Source of the DNA: Leifsonia sp. Root112D2
GTDB taxonomy: Bacteria; Actinomycetota; Actinomycetes; Actinomycetales; Microbacteriaceae
Direction of reading: 5' to 3'
Assembly: GCF_001424905.1 (NCBI RefSeq)
Contig: NZ_LMCU01000001.1
Coordinates: 1,729,480 to 1,793,479, forward strand
DNA: 64,000 bases
This document shows, in pieces, positions 57,615 to 64,000 of this stretch (within the stretch, counting starts at the first letter, position 1; the number at the start of each line of letters is the position of its first letter). The notes below the pieces were generated by a model that was given only the letters and a program-made list of their open reading frames with translations, had not been told where the DNA came from and made no database searches. The position numbers and the translations under genes were made by a program.

Positions 57615-58775
57615 TCAGGCGTCGCGGTGGGCGCCGTCGTCGGCGACGACCGTGAACATGTCCGGATGCGCGTAGCCGTGTTCCGCGAACGCCCCGTCGA
57701 GCGCAACCTGCACCTGCGAGACGAGGTGGCCAGGCACGAGGGCGATGGCCGATCCGCCGAAACCGCCGCCGGTCATCCGCGCGCCAATCGCACCATAGTT
57801 TTGAGCGGTCTCCACGGCCAGGTCGAGCTCGGGCACCGAGACCTCGAAGTCGTCGCGCAGCGAGCGGTGCGAGGCATCCAGCAGGTCGCCGATGGCGGTT
57901 GGCCCCTGCTCGCGCAGCAGCCGTACCGTGTCGAGCACCCGCGCGTTCTCGGTGACCACGTGGCGCACCCGGCGGAAGGTCTCGCCGTCGAGAGTCTCGC
58001 GCGCCCGCGACAGGTCATCGACCGTGAGTTCGCGCAGCGAGCCGACGCCCAGCGTTTTCGCCCCCGCCTCACACGATGCCCGGCGCTCGGCGTAGCCGCC
58101 GTTCGCGTGCTCGTGGGTGACCCCGGTGTCGATGACGAGCACCTCGAGCCCGGCGGCATCCAGCCCCAGGGCAATGACCTCGGTATCGAAGCTGCGGCAG
58201 TCCAGGAAGATGGCGGAATCGGTGCGGCCCAGCAGCGACGCCGACTGGTCGAGAATGCCGGTGGGCGCCCCCACGAAGTCGTTCTCGGCGCGGTGTCCAA
58301 CGCCCACGAGCGCGCGGCGGTCGAGCTCGAGGCGCCACACGTCGTTGAGCGCAACGGCGACCGCGCACTCGATGGCTGCAGACGACGACAGCCCGGCGCC
58401 CACGGGAACATTCGAGTCGAGAAACAGGTCGAAGCCGGGCACCGCGGCAAGATCCGCGCCATCCTGGCCGAGCGCCCACGCCACACCGAGCGGGTAGGCC
58501 GCCCAGCCCTGCACGGTCTCGGGGCTCAACTCGTCGAGGTCAATCTCGACGACCTCCTCGGCGAACGAGCTCGCCACTCGAACGTGCCGGTCTGTGCGCA
58601 ACGACAGCGCGGCGAAGGTGCGGCGGTTGATGGCGAACGGCAGCACGAATCCGTCGTTGTAGTCGGTGTGCTCACCGATGAGGTTCACGCGCCCCGGCGC
58701 CGACCAGACGCCGTCGGCCTTGCCGCCGAAGCGCTGCTCGAATCCGGCGTGTACGTCGTCAATCAGCTCACTCAT
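57615..58775 (-). CDS. galK: Galactokinase
   Basis: 386-residue GHMP kinase. Galactokinase signature GRVNLIGEHTDYN near residue 30, ATP loop PVGAGLSSSAAIE near 125, and MTGGGFGGSAIAL near 335; catalytic Arg-Asp pair consistent. Phosphorylates galactose for GalT. ATGA overlap with galT, with which it forms a two-gene Leloir operon read away from the DeoR-controlled region. Confidence 0.95.
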   Translation of the reverse strand: MSELIDDVHAGFEQRFGGKADGVWSAPGRVNLIGEHTDYNDGFVLPFAINRRTFAALSLRTDRHVRVASSFAEEVVEIDLDELSPETVQGWAAYPLGVAWALGQDGADLAAVPGFDLFLDSNVPVGAGLSSSAAIECAVAVALNDVWRLELDRRALVGVGHRAENDFVGAPTGILDQSASLLGRTDSAIFLDCRSFDTEVIALGLDAAGLEVLVIDTGVTHEHANGGYAERRASCEAGAKTLGVGSLRELTVDDLSRARETLDGETFRRVRHVVTENARVLDTVRLLREQGPTAIGDLLDASHRSLRDDFEVSVPELDLAVETAQNYGAIGARMTGGGFGGSAIALVPGHLVSQVQVALDGAFAEHGYAHPDMFTVVADDGAHRDA

Positions 58776-59935
58776 ACGGGGTTCTCCTTGTCGGCTTTCT
58801 CGACGGCGGCACGAATGAGTGCGGCGGACGACTCGGGGGGAACGTCGCCGATCCAGGCGCCCATGGCCGCCTCGCTGCCGGCGAGATACTTGAGTTTATC
58901 CGCGGCGCGGCGCGGCGAGGTGAGTTGCAGCATGAGCCGGATGTCGTCCCGGTGCACATTCACCGGCGCCTGGTGCCAGGCGGCGATATAGGGGGTCGGG
59001 GTGTCGTACAGTGCGTCGATGCCGCGCAGCAGTCGCAGATACAACACGGCCAGTTCGTCGCGCTCGGCCTCGTTCGTGGCCGCGAAGTCGGGCACGTGGC
59101 GGTGCGGCAGCATGTGCACCTCGATGGGCCAGCGCGCCGCGAACGGCACGAACGCGCTCCAGTGCTCGCCGCTGAGGATCAGCCGCTCTGAGGCGCGCTC
59201 GCTCTGCAGAATGTCCTCAAAGAGCGTGGGCCCATACGACTCGATCGAATCGATCAGTCGGGCCGTGCGCGGGGTGATGTACGGGTACGAGTAGATCTGC
59301 CCGTGCGGGTGTCGCAGCGTGACGCCGATGGCCTCGCCGCGGTTCTCGAACGGGAACACCTGCTCGACCGACGGCAGCGCACCGAGGGCCGCGGTGCGCT
59401 GTGCCCAGGCCTCGATCACGGTGCGCGCTCGCGAGCGGCTGAGGCTGCCGAACGCACCGGTGTGCTCGGGGCTGAAGCACACCACCTCGCAGCGACCCAC
59501 GGAGGTGCGGGTGCGACCGAGCCCGACGCGCCTCAGGTCATCGAGGCCCTGCGGGGCGTTCTCGTCGGTGAGCAGCGGGCCGAACGAGGGGGAGCGGTTC
59601 TCGAAGACCGCAACGTCGTAGTTGTCGGGAATCTCCGAGGGGTTCGTGGCGGATGCCGGTGCCAGCGGGTCGAGTTCGGCTGGCGGCAGAACCACCCGGT
59701 TCTGCCGGGCAGCGGCGATCGAGACCCACTCGGCGGTCAGCGGGTCCTGCCGCATGGTGGCGGTGTCGGGGCGCTCCTCGAGCGGCCGCAGATCGGCCTT
59801 GCGCTCGGCGGCGAGCGTCGTGTCGGCATCGTCGAAATAGATGATCTCGCGACCGTCCGCAAGGGTGTCGGCGTGGGCGGTGATCCCGGCGGTGAGCACG
59901 GTACTGCGGTCGGGCACAGCGTTACGGTTAGGCAC
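58772..59935 (-). CDS. galT: Galactose-1-phosphate uridylyltransferase
   Basis: 387-residue GalT. Uridylylated His in LRHPHGQIYSYPYI, preceded by FPFENRGEAIGV, and the C-terminal EVHMLPHRHVPDF block. Transfers UMP between UDP-glucose and galactose-1-phosphate. The start is GTG at 59935: TATCGT lies 6 nt upstream, fitting a leaderless transcript; GTG at 59917 is an alternative. No galE is seen in the window. Divergent from the DeoR regulator. Confidence 0.93.
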   Translation of the reverse strand: MPNRNAVPDRSTVLTAGITAHADTLADGREIIYFDDADTTLAAERKADLRPLEERPDTATMRQDPLTAEWVSIAAARQNRVVLPPAELDPLAPASATNPSEIPDNYDVAVFENRSPSFGPLLTDENAPQGLDDLRRVGLGRTRTSVGRCEVVCFSPEHTGAFGSLSRSRARTVIEAWAQRTAALGALPSVEQVFPFENRGEAIGVTLRHPHGQIYSYPYITPRTARLIDSIESYGPTLFEDILQSERASERLILSGEHWSAFVPFAARWPIEVHMLPHRHVPDFAATNEAERDELAVLYLRLLRGIDALYDTPTPYIAAWHQAPVNVHRDDIRLMLQLTSPRRAADKLKYLAGSEAAMGAWIGDVPPESSAALIRAAVEKADKENPV

Positions 59936-59939
59936 AGTA

Positions 59940-59984
59940 TTACGATACCGAAAAGAGCGCTTTCGAATACGAAAGGAATCGTAA
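59940..59984. promoter_or_regulatory. Nested inverted-repeat operator between galT and deoR-type gene
   Basis: Outer arms TTACGAT (59940-59946) and ATCGTAA (59978-59984) enclose an inner palindrome CTTTCG-AATA-CGAAAG (59960-59975). All arms are exact complements. The CTTTC/GAAAG inner part is typical of DeoR/GlpR-type sites. It fills the whole 53-bp gap between galT and the regulator, overlapping both transcription starts. Confidence 0.6.
59942..59947 (-). promoter_or_regulatory. -10 hexamer TATCGT, leaderless promoter of galTK
   Basis: TATCGT on the minus strand, 6 nt before the galT GTG, inside the outer operator arm. Confidence 0.4.
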
Positions 59985-59988
59985 GACG

Positions 59989-60762
59989 ATGCCGACCCGA
60001 CGCGATCGACTTGCCCGCCTCGTTGCCGAGCGCGGGTTTCTGCACGTCACCGAGGCGAGCGATGAGCTGGGCGTGAGCCTCGTGACCGTGCGCAGCGACT
60101 TGAACGCGCTGCAGGCATCCGGTGTGCTGCGCCGCGTGCACGGCGGCGCCGTCTCGAACGGCGGCATGGAGGCGTCGTTCGAGCGCTCGCTCACCAGCTC
60201 GGCCGAGGAGAAGCAGCAGATCGCCGAGCTGGCCGCCGGCCTGGTCGAATCCGGCTCGACGGTGCTGCTCGATGTGGGCAGCACGACGGCGCTGGTCGGT
60301 CGGGCGCTCGCGGCGCGCCAGGAGTTGCACGACGTGACGGTCATCACCAACGGGCTCACCATTGCGCTCGAGCTTGAACGCGCGATTCCACGCTTTCAGG
60401 TGATTGTGACCGGGGGAACGCTGCGACCATTGCAGCATTCGCTGGTCGACCCGCTGGCATCCGTGCTGCTGGGGCACCTCACGGCAGACATTGCATTCAT
60501 CGGATGCAATGGGGTGCATGCCGAGCGCGGTGTCACCAATGTGAATCTTCCGGAGGCGGAGCTCAAGCGCCTCATGGTTGCCAGTGCGCAGCGGGCGATA
60601 GTGGTGGCTGACGGCTCGAAGATCGGTGGGACCCACGTGGGTCGCATTGCGTCCCTCGACGAGGTCGAGTCGCTCATCACGGGCGCATCGGCCTCCGACG
60701 ACGAACTCGCCCGCCTGCGCGCGGCGGGCCTGGCCGTCAGCGTCGCCCGCGCCATCTCGTAA
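59989..60762 (+). CDS. DeoR/GlpR family transcriptional regulator (galactose locus)
   Basis: 257-residue DeoR-type repressor. N-terminal helix-turn-helix (RRDRLARLVAERGFLHVTEASDELGVSLVTVRSDLNAL) with the conserved VRRVHGGA-like RRVHGGAV after it, and a C-terminal sugar-phosphate sensor domain (LDVGSTTALVGRAL, VTGGTLRP, FIGCNGV). Divergent from galTK with the nested operator between. galM follows 9 nt after the stop. AAAGGA lies upstream of the ATG. Likely ligand: a galactose phosphate or tagatose-type sugar phosphate. Confidence 0.9.
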   Translation: MPTRRDRLARLVAERGFLHVTEASDELGVSLVTVRSDLNALQASGVLRRVHGGAVSNGGMEASFERSLTSSAEEKQQIAELAAGLVESGSTVLLDVGSTTALVGRALAARQELHDVTVITNGLTIALELERAIPRFQVIVTGGTLRPLQHSLVDPLASVLLGHLTADIAFIGCNGVHAERGVTNVNLPEAELKRLMVASAQRAIVVADGSKIGGTHVGRIASLDEVESLITGASASDDELARLRAAGLAVSVARAIS

Positions 60763-60765
60763 ACT
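60760..60765 (+). promoter_or_regulatory. -10 hexamer TAAACT overlapping a stop codon
   Basis: TAAACT 6 nt before the galM ATG; its TAA is the stop codon of the DeoR gene. galM therefore may have a private leaderless promoter besides operon read-through. Confidence 0.45.
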
Positions 60766-60771
60766 GGCCCC

Positions 60772-61707
60772 ATGCGCGCACCTACAGGGCAACAGTTCGA
60801 ACTCACCGCACAGACGACGGCAGGCACCGCACGGGCCGTCGTCACCGAGGTGGCCGCCTCGTTGCGGGGCTACAGCGTCGGGGGAATCGACCTGACCGAG
60901 CCATACCCCGAGAGCTCGGCGCCGCCATCCGGTCTGGGCATTGTGCTGGTGCCGTGGCCCAACCGGGTCAAGGGCGGTCGTTGGCAGCTGAACGGTGTCG
61001 AGCAGCAGCTCGACCTCACCGAGCCCGAGCGCGAGAACGCCATTCACGGGCTGCTGCGCTATGCGCCTTACACGCTCGCCGAGCGCAGCGACAACGCCAT
61101 CACGTTGGCCGCCACGGTGTTTCCGCAGGCCGGCTACCCGTTCCTCCTCGACACGACCGTGCGCTATGAACTCGTCGACGACGGCCTCACCGTCACGCAT
61201 ACGCTGGGCAACGCCGGTACCGAGGATGCCCCGGTCGCGGTGGGCACGCATCCGTATTTCAAGATCGGTGACGTCGACACGGCCGAACTCACGCTGACGC
61301 TGCGGGCCGACACGCACTTCGAGGTCGATGACCGCCTCAATGTGCTGAGCGAGCACGCCGTCGACGGCACCGAGTTCGACCTGCGGGCCGGCAAGCGCGT
61401 GGGCGATCTGCAGCTCGACGACGGGTGGGGCGGGGTGCAGATCACGGATGGCCGCAGCGAGCAGACGCTCACCGCACCCGACGGCCGTACCGTCTCGATG
61501 TGGAGCGACGAGCACTTCGGCTACGTGCAGGTGTACACCTCGCGCACCCTGAACACGCTGGCGGATGGCGCAATGGCGATCGCCATCGAGCCGATGACGG
61601 CGCCGACGAACGCCCTCAACTCGGGCACCGCACTGAAATGGCTCGCGCCGGGCGAGACCTGGTCGGTGAGCTGGGGACTGCGCCACACGGGCTTCGTCGC
61701 CCGCTAG
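60772..61707 (+). CDS. galM: Aldose 1-epimerase family protein (galactose mutarotase)
   Basis: 311-residue mutarotase-fold enzyme interconverting alpha and beta aldoses. Catalytic His pair in ENAIHGLLR and VGTHPYFKIG, catalytic Glu in IAIEPMTAPTNALNSG; PWPNRVKGGRW matches the sugar-binding Arg region. Shorter than E. coli GalM (about 345), typical of actinobacterial forms. Sits in the gal locus, supporting galactose. Bidirectional hairpin 20 nt downstream. Confidence 0.9.
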   Translation: MRAPTGQQFELTAQTTAGTARAVVTEVAASLRGYSVGGIDLTEPYPESSAPPSGLGIVLVPWPNRVKGGRWQLNGVEQQLDLTEPERENAIHGLLRYAPYTLAERSDNAITLAATVFPQAGYPFLLDTTVRYELVDDGLTVTHTLGNAGTEDAPVAVGTHPYFKIGDVDTAELTLTLRADTHFEVDDRLNVLSEHAVDGTEFDLRAGKRVGDLQLDDGWGGVQITDGRSEQTLTAPDGRTVSMWSDEHFGYVQVYTSRTLNTLADGAMAIAIEPMTAPTNALNSGTALKWLAPGETWSVSWGLRHTGFVAR

Positions 61708-61727
61708 CACCGTCGTCAGACGCGCAA

Positions 61728-61754
61728 GTGGGCCCGGCGATGTGCCGAGCCCAC
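61728..61754. terminator. Bidirectional terminator between galM and yceI-type gene
   Basis: GTGGGC-C-CGGC, loop GATGT, GCCG-A-GCCCAC: a 10-bp stem with one mismatch in the gap between convergent genes. Confidence 0.6.
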
Positions 61755-61774
61755 TGTGCGTGCTGCGTGTCGGA

Positions 61775-62347
61775 CTACTGCTGCAGGGCCGCCTGAAGGT
61801 CGAGCGTGATGGTGACCTTCTCGCCGAGCAGAACGCCGCCGGTCTCGAGGGTCGCGTTGTACATGAGGCCGAAGTCCTCGCGGTTGATCACGGTCGTCGC
61901 GGTGGCGCCGGCCTTGTAGTTGCCGTACGGGTCCTGGGCGAAGCCGCCGAACTCGAAGTCGAATGTCACGGGCTTGGTGACGCCCTTGATGGTGAGGTCG
62001 CCGTCGACGAGGAAGTCGCCACCGTTCTGGCGCACACCGGTCGACACGAAGTCGATGGTGGGGTACTTCTCGGCCTCGAAGAAGTCGCCGGTGCGCAGGT
62101 GCGCGTCGCGGTTGGCATCCTTCGTGCTCACGGATGCGACCTCGGCCTTGGCCGTCACGGTCGATTCGAGCGGGTTCTCGGCGGTCACGAAGGTGGCCTC
62201 GAAGTTCTCGAAGCGGCCCTTGACCTTGCTCACCATCAGGTGCCGGATGCTGAAGCCGACCTCACTGTGTACGGTGTCGATCGTCCAGGTTCCGGCCTTG
62301 TATCCGGGGATCGAGACGGTGTCTGCGGCGGCAGTGGTTTCGGACAT
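61775..62347 (-). CDS. YceI family protein
   Basis: 190-residue lipocalin-like polyisoprenoid-binding fold protein. Diagnostic segments: WTIDTVHSEVGFSIRHLMVSKVKGRF, HLRTGDFFEAEKYPTIDFVST and FGLMYNATLETGGVLLGEKV. No signal peptide, unlike E. coli YceI, so probably cytoplasmic as in most actinobacteria. Role: isoprenoid or amphiphile binding, often stress-induced. AAGGAG 8-9 nt before the ATG. A perfect 18-bp palindrome 50 nt upstream of the start suggests repressor control. Confidence 0.9.
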   Translation of the reverse strand: MSETTAAADTVSIPGYKAGTWTIDTVHSEVGFSIRHLMVSKVKGRFENFEATFVTAENPLESTVTAKAEVASVSTKDANRDAHLRTGDFFEAEKYPTIDFVSTGVRQNGGDFLVDGDLTIKGVTKPVTFDFEFGGFAQDPYGNYKAGATATTVINREDFGLMYNATLETGGVLLGEKVTITLDLQAALQQ

Positions 62348-62396
62348 GCATATCTCCTTGGGAGTCGTCGTGGGATTCAAGGGCAAGGCCCTCGAG

Positions 62397-62414
62397 TCTA
62401 TGCAACTGCATAGA
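62397..62414. promoter_or_regulatory. 18-bp palindromic operator upstream of yceI-type gene
   Basis: TCTATGCA-AC-TGCATAGA: 8-bp arms, exact complements, 2-nt centre. Size and symmetry fit a MarR-type operator; yceI genes are often MarR-linked in actinobacteria. No other copy noticed in this window. Confidence 0.6.
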
Positions 62415-62497
62415 TCCCGACGTTATTCCGAGCATCCCAAAAAATTTCTCACAATGGATATTGCGCCGAGGTGCTGCCGTGGTCGGCTCGAGTGAGG

Positions 62498-62911
62498 TCA
62501 GGAGTCGACGGCAGCCTTCAGGATGGCGGCGATTCGCTTCGTGACCGTGTCATCCAGCTTGGTCAGGGCGAAACCGACCGGCCACAGCGTGCCGTCATCC
62601 AGTTTTGCCGCCTGCTGGAACTCAAGGCTCGCGTAACGAATCTTGAACTTTGACCCCGGCTTGAAAGCGACGACCACCCTGCCGTCGGCATCAGCGTAAG
62701 CGGGCATTCCGTACCAGGTTTTTGCAGCCAGCGACGTGTTTTCTTTGACCAGTTGGTGGAACGCCTCGGCGAGTTCCTGATCGGCCCCTGTCATCGCGGC
62801 GATCGCGGCCTCGCAGGCAGCCGCGGCGTCTGCGCCTTCCTGGGCGGCTTTCTTTTCGGCGACGGCTGCCCTCATGGCGGCCTTTTCCTCTTTGCTGAAT
62901 GTCGTAGCCAT
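62498..62911 (-). CDS. DUF1801/YdhG-like protein
   Basis: 137 residues. Helical, Lys/Ala-rich N-terminal half (about 1-60), then a DUF1801-type domain: KTWYGMPAYADADGRVVVAFKPGSKFKIRY and LWPVGFALTKLDD. Members include frataxin-like iron chaperones of Bacillus, but most are unassigned. AGGGAGAG lies upstream of the ATG. The 150-bp region between it and yceI contains only the palindrome noted. Confidence 0.75.
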   Translation of the reverse strand: MATTFSKEEKAAMRAAVAEKKAAQEGADAAAACEAAIAAMTGADQELAEAFHQLVKENTSLAAKTWYGMPAYADADGRVVVAFKPGSKFKIRYASLEFQQAAKLDDGTLWPVGFALTKLDDTVTKRIAAILKAAVDS

Positions 62912-63013
62912 GAGTGCTCTCCCTCTGTCTGAACTGTGACCAATATTACGGCGGGCCAGGCCCGCGCTTCACCTGTTCCGCGCTGACCTGAACACGGTTC
63001 GGCATCCGAGTTG

Positions 63014-63019
63014 TACCCT
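63014..63019 (+). promoter_or_regulatory. -10 hexamer TACCCT, leaderless promoter
   Basis: TACCCT 6 nt before the GTG of the YcaQ-like gene, no ribosome site. Confidence 0.4.
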
Positions 63020-63025
63020 CGACAC

Positions 63026-64000
63026 GTGACGCATCAGCTCACGCGAGACCAGGCCCGCCGCATCGCGGTGCGGGCGCAACTGCTCGACGCCTATCGTCCC
63101 AGTGAGGTCATCGAGGTCGCCGAGCAGCTCGGCGCGATCAAGATCGATCCGCTGGCAACGATTGCGCCGGCCGAGCGAACCATCCTGTGGTCGCGAATGG
63201 GCTCGGCTTTTGAGACATTCCAGCTCACCAAGGCTGCGGAATCGGACCGAACGCTCTTCGAGTTCGACGGAGCATTTCGTCCCGTCAGCCTGCTTCCGCT
63301 CATGCTTCCGTCGATGCGGCGCTGGCCGACCCGGCCGAGCACTCGCGAGTGGCTGGACGCAAACCACCGATTTCGCATCGAGGTGCTTGACCGGTTGCGG
63401 GCCGAGGGCCCGCTGCTGGCGAGCGACATTCCAGACACGGCAGAGGTCGCGCGGTCGCCGGACGGTTGGTCGGGCTCCAACCAGACAGTGCACATGCTCG
63501 ACTTTCTGCACCGTCAGGGCGAGATCGCCATTGCCGCACGCGAGGGGCGTCATCGACGCTGGGACCTTGCCGAGCGCGTATATCCGCAGAATCTGCCCGA
63601 GTTCGAATATGACGAGGCCGAACGGATGCTGGACGAGCGCCGACTGCGCGCTGCGGGCATCGCGAAGCAGAAGTCGCCGTGGACTCGGGTGGGCGAGGCA
63701 GGTGAGCCGGCGGCGGTGGAGGGGTTGCGCCAGAAATATCGAGTCGACCCCGAAGCGCTCGCGGCCATCGAAGAAGACGAGGGAGGGCGCACGGCTTTCC
63801 TGAGCCCGTACGACGGCATTTTGTTCGACCGGCCGCGTCTGCGAGAGCTCTTCGACTTCGAGTATGTGCTTGAGCAGTTCAAGCCACAGTCTCAACGCAG
63901 GTACGGCTTCTTCGCGCATCCGATCCTGATGGGCGACCGGTTCGTGGGCCTGCTTGAGGCCGAAGTCGATCGAGAGCATGAAGCACTCGTCGTGGCGGCC
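63026..64000 (+). CDS. YcaQ-like winged-helix DNA glycosylase family protein (3' end outside window)
   Basis: Open frame from GTG at 63026 to the window end, 325 residues with no stop. N-terminus MTHQLTRDQARRIAVRAQLL, then GAIKIDPLATIAPAER, WSRMG, VHMLDFLHRQGEIAIAAREGR and the C-terminal FFAHPILMGDRFVGLLEAEVDR: this is the HTH_42/YcaQ (AlkX) family of tandem winged-helix glycosylases that unhook interstrand DNA crosslinks. The family's catalytic Gln-x-Asp is not certain here: IKIDPL lies at the usual place, with no Gln two residues before the Asp. Full length is expected near 390-400 residues. Confidence 0.85.
   Translation, partial: MTHQLTRDQARRIAVRAQLLDAYRPSEVIEVAEQLGAIKIDPLATIAPAERTILWSRMGSAFETFQLTKAAESDRTLFEFDGAFRPVSLLPLMLPSMRRWPTRPSTREWLDANHRFRIEVLDRLRAEGPLLASDIPDTAEVARSPDGWSGSNQTVHMLDFLHRQGEIAIAAREGRHRRWDLAERVYPQNLPEFEYDEAERMLDERRLRAAGIAKQKSPWTRVGEAGEPAAVEGLRQKYRVDPEALAAIEEDEGGRTAFLSPYDGILFDRPRLRELFDFEYVLEQFKPQSQRRYGFFAHPILMGDRFVGLLEAEVDREHEALVVAA

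Overview
The window is 64 kb of a high-GC actinobacterial chromosome. Several features point to the family Microbacteriaceae: GTG and TTG starts, many ATGA/GTGA stop-start overlaps, a mycothiol-type maleylpyruvate isomerase, a DUF6350/PerM-like gene beside purNH, and frequent GGATGC/GCATCC. I see no phage, insertion sequence, CRISPR array, rRNA or tRNA. It reads as core chromosome with several catabolic islands.

Layout. (1) 1-7.8 kb: a thiolase/MaoC/SDR operon, divergent from a Liv-type ABC uptake operon that ends in two MarR regulators. (2) 7.8-11.6 kb: a gentisate ring-cleavage operon (gentisate dioxygenase, fumarylpyruvate hydrolase, mycothiol-dependent maleylpyruvate isomerase) with a third MarR. 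(3) 11.7-19.8 kb: a CocE-type hydrolase with a Dpp-type peptide transporter whose permease and ATPase are fused, then a LysR. (4) 19.9-25.6 kb: sucCD, a PerM-like membrane protein, purN and purH. (5) 25.6-33.6 kb: Lrp, leucine dehydrogenase, a membrane-fused dimethylarginine hydrolase, a heterodimeric ABC exporter with a long leader, an alkyltransferase-like protein and a GNAT. (6) 33.7-52.4 kb: a split chitin/GlcNAc regulon (GH20, GH3, nagB, nagA, GlcNAc-kinase-like, RpiR, SIS protein, NgcE-like transporter), interrupted by monomeric icd, an MFS pump and a one-polypeptide ECF sigma/anti-sigma fusion. (7) 52.4-57.6 kb: a ZTP (pfl) riboswitch ahead of glyA-folD, a gamma-carbonic anhydrase, and an NCS1 permease with a cysteine hydrolase. 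(8) 57.6-64 kb: a galactose cluster (galK, galT, DeoR, galM), YceI, DUF1801 and a YcaQ-like protein cut by the window end.

Regulatory architecture stands out. About a dozen genes have a TANNNT -10 hexamer 6-8 nt before the start codon and no Shine-Dalgarno, which is the leaderless arrangement. In two of them the upstream gene's stop codon is also the first half of the -10. Two copies of an inverted-repeat element occur; one supplies the stop codon of the lrp gene. Several short ORFs are locked by stop-start overlaps to the gene that follows.
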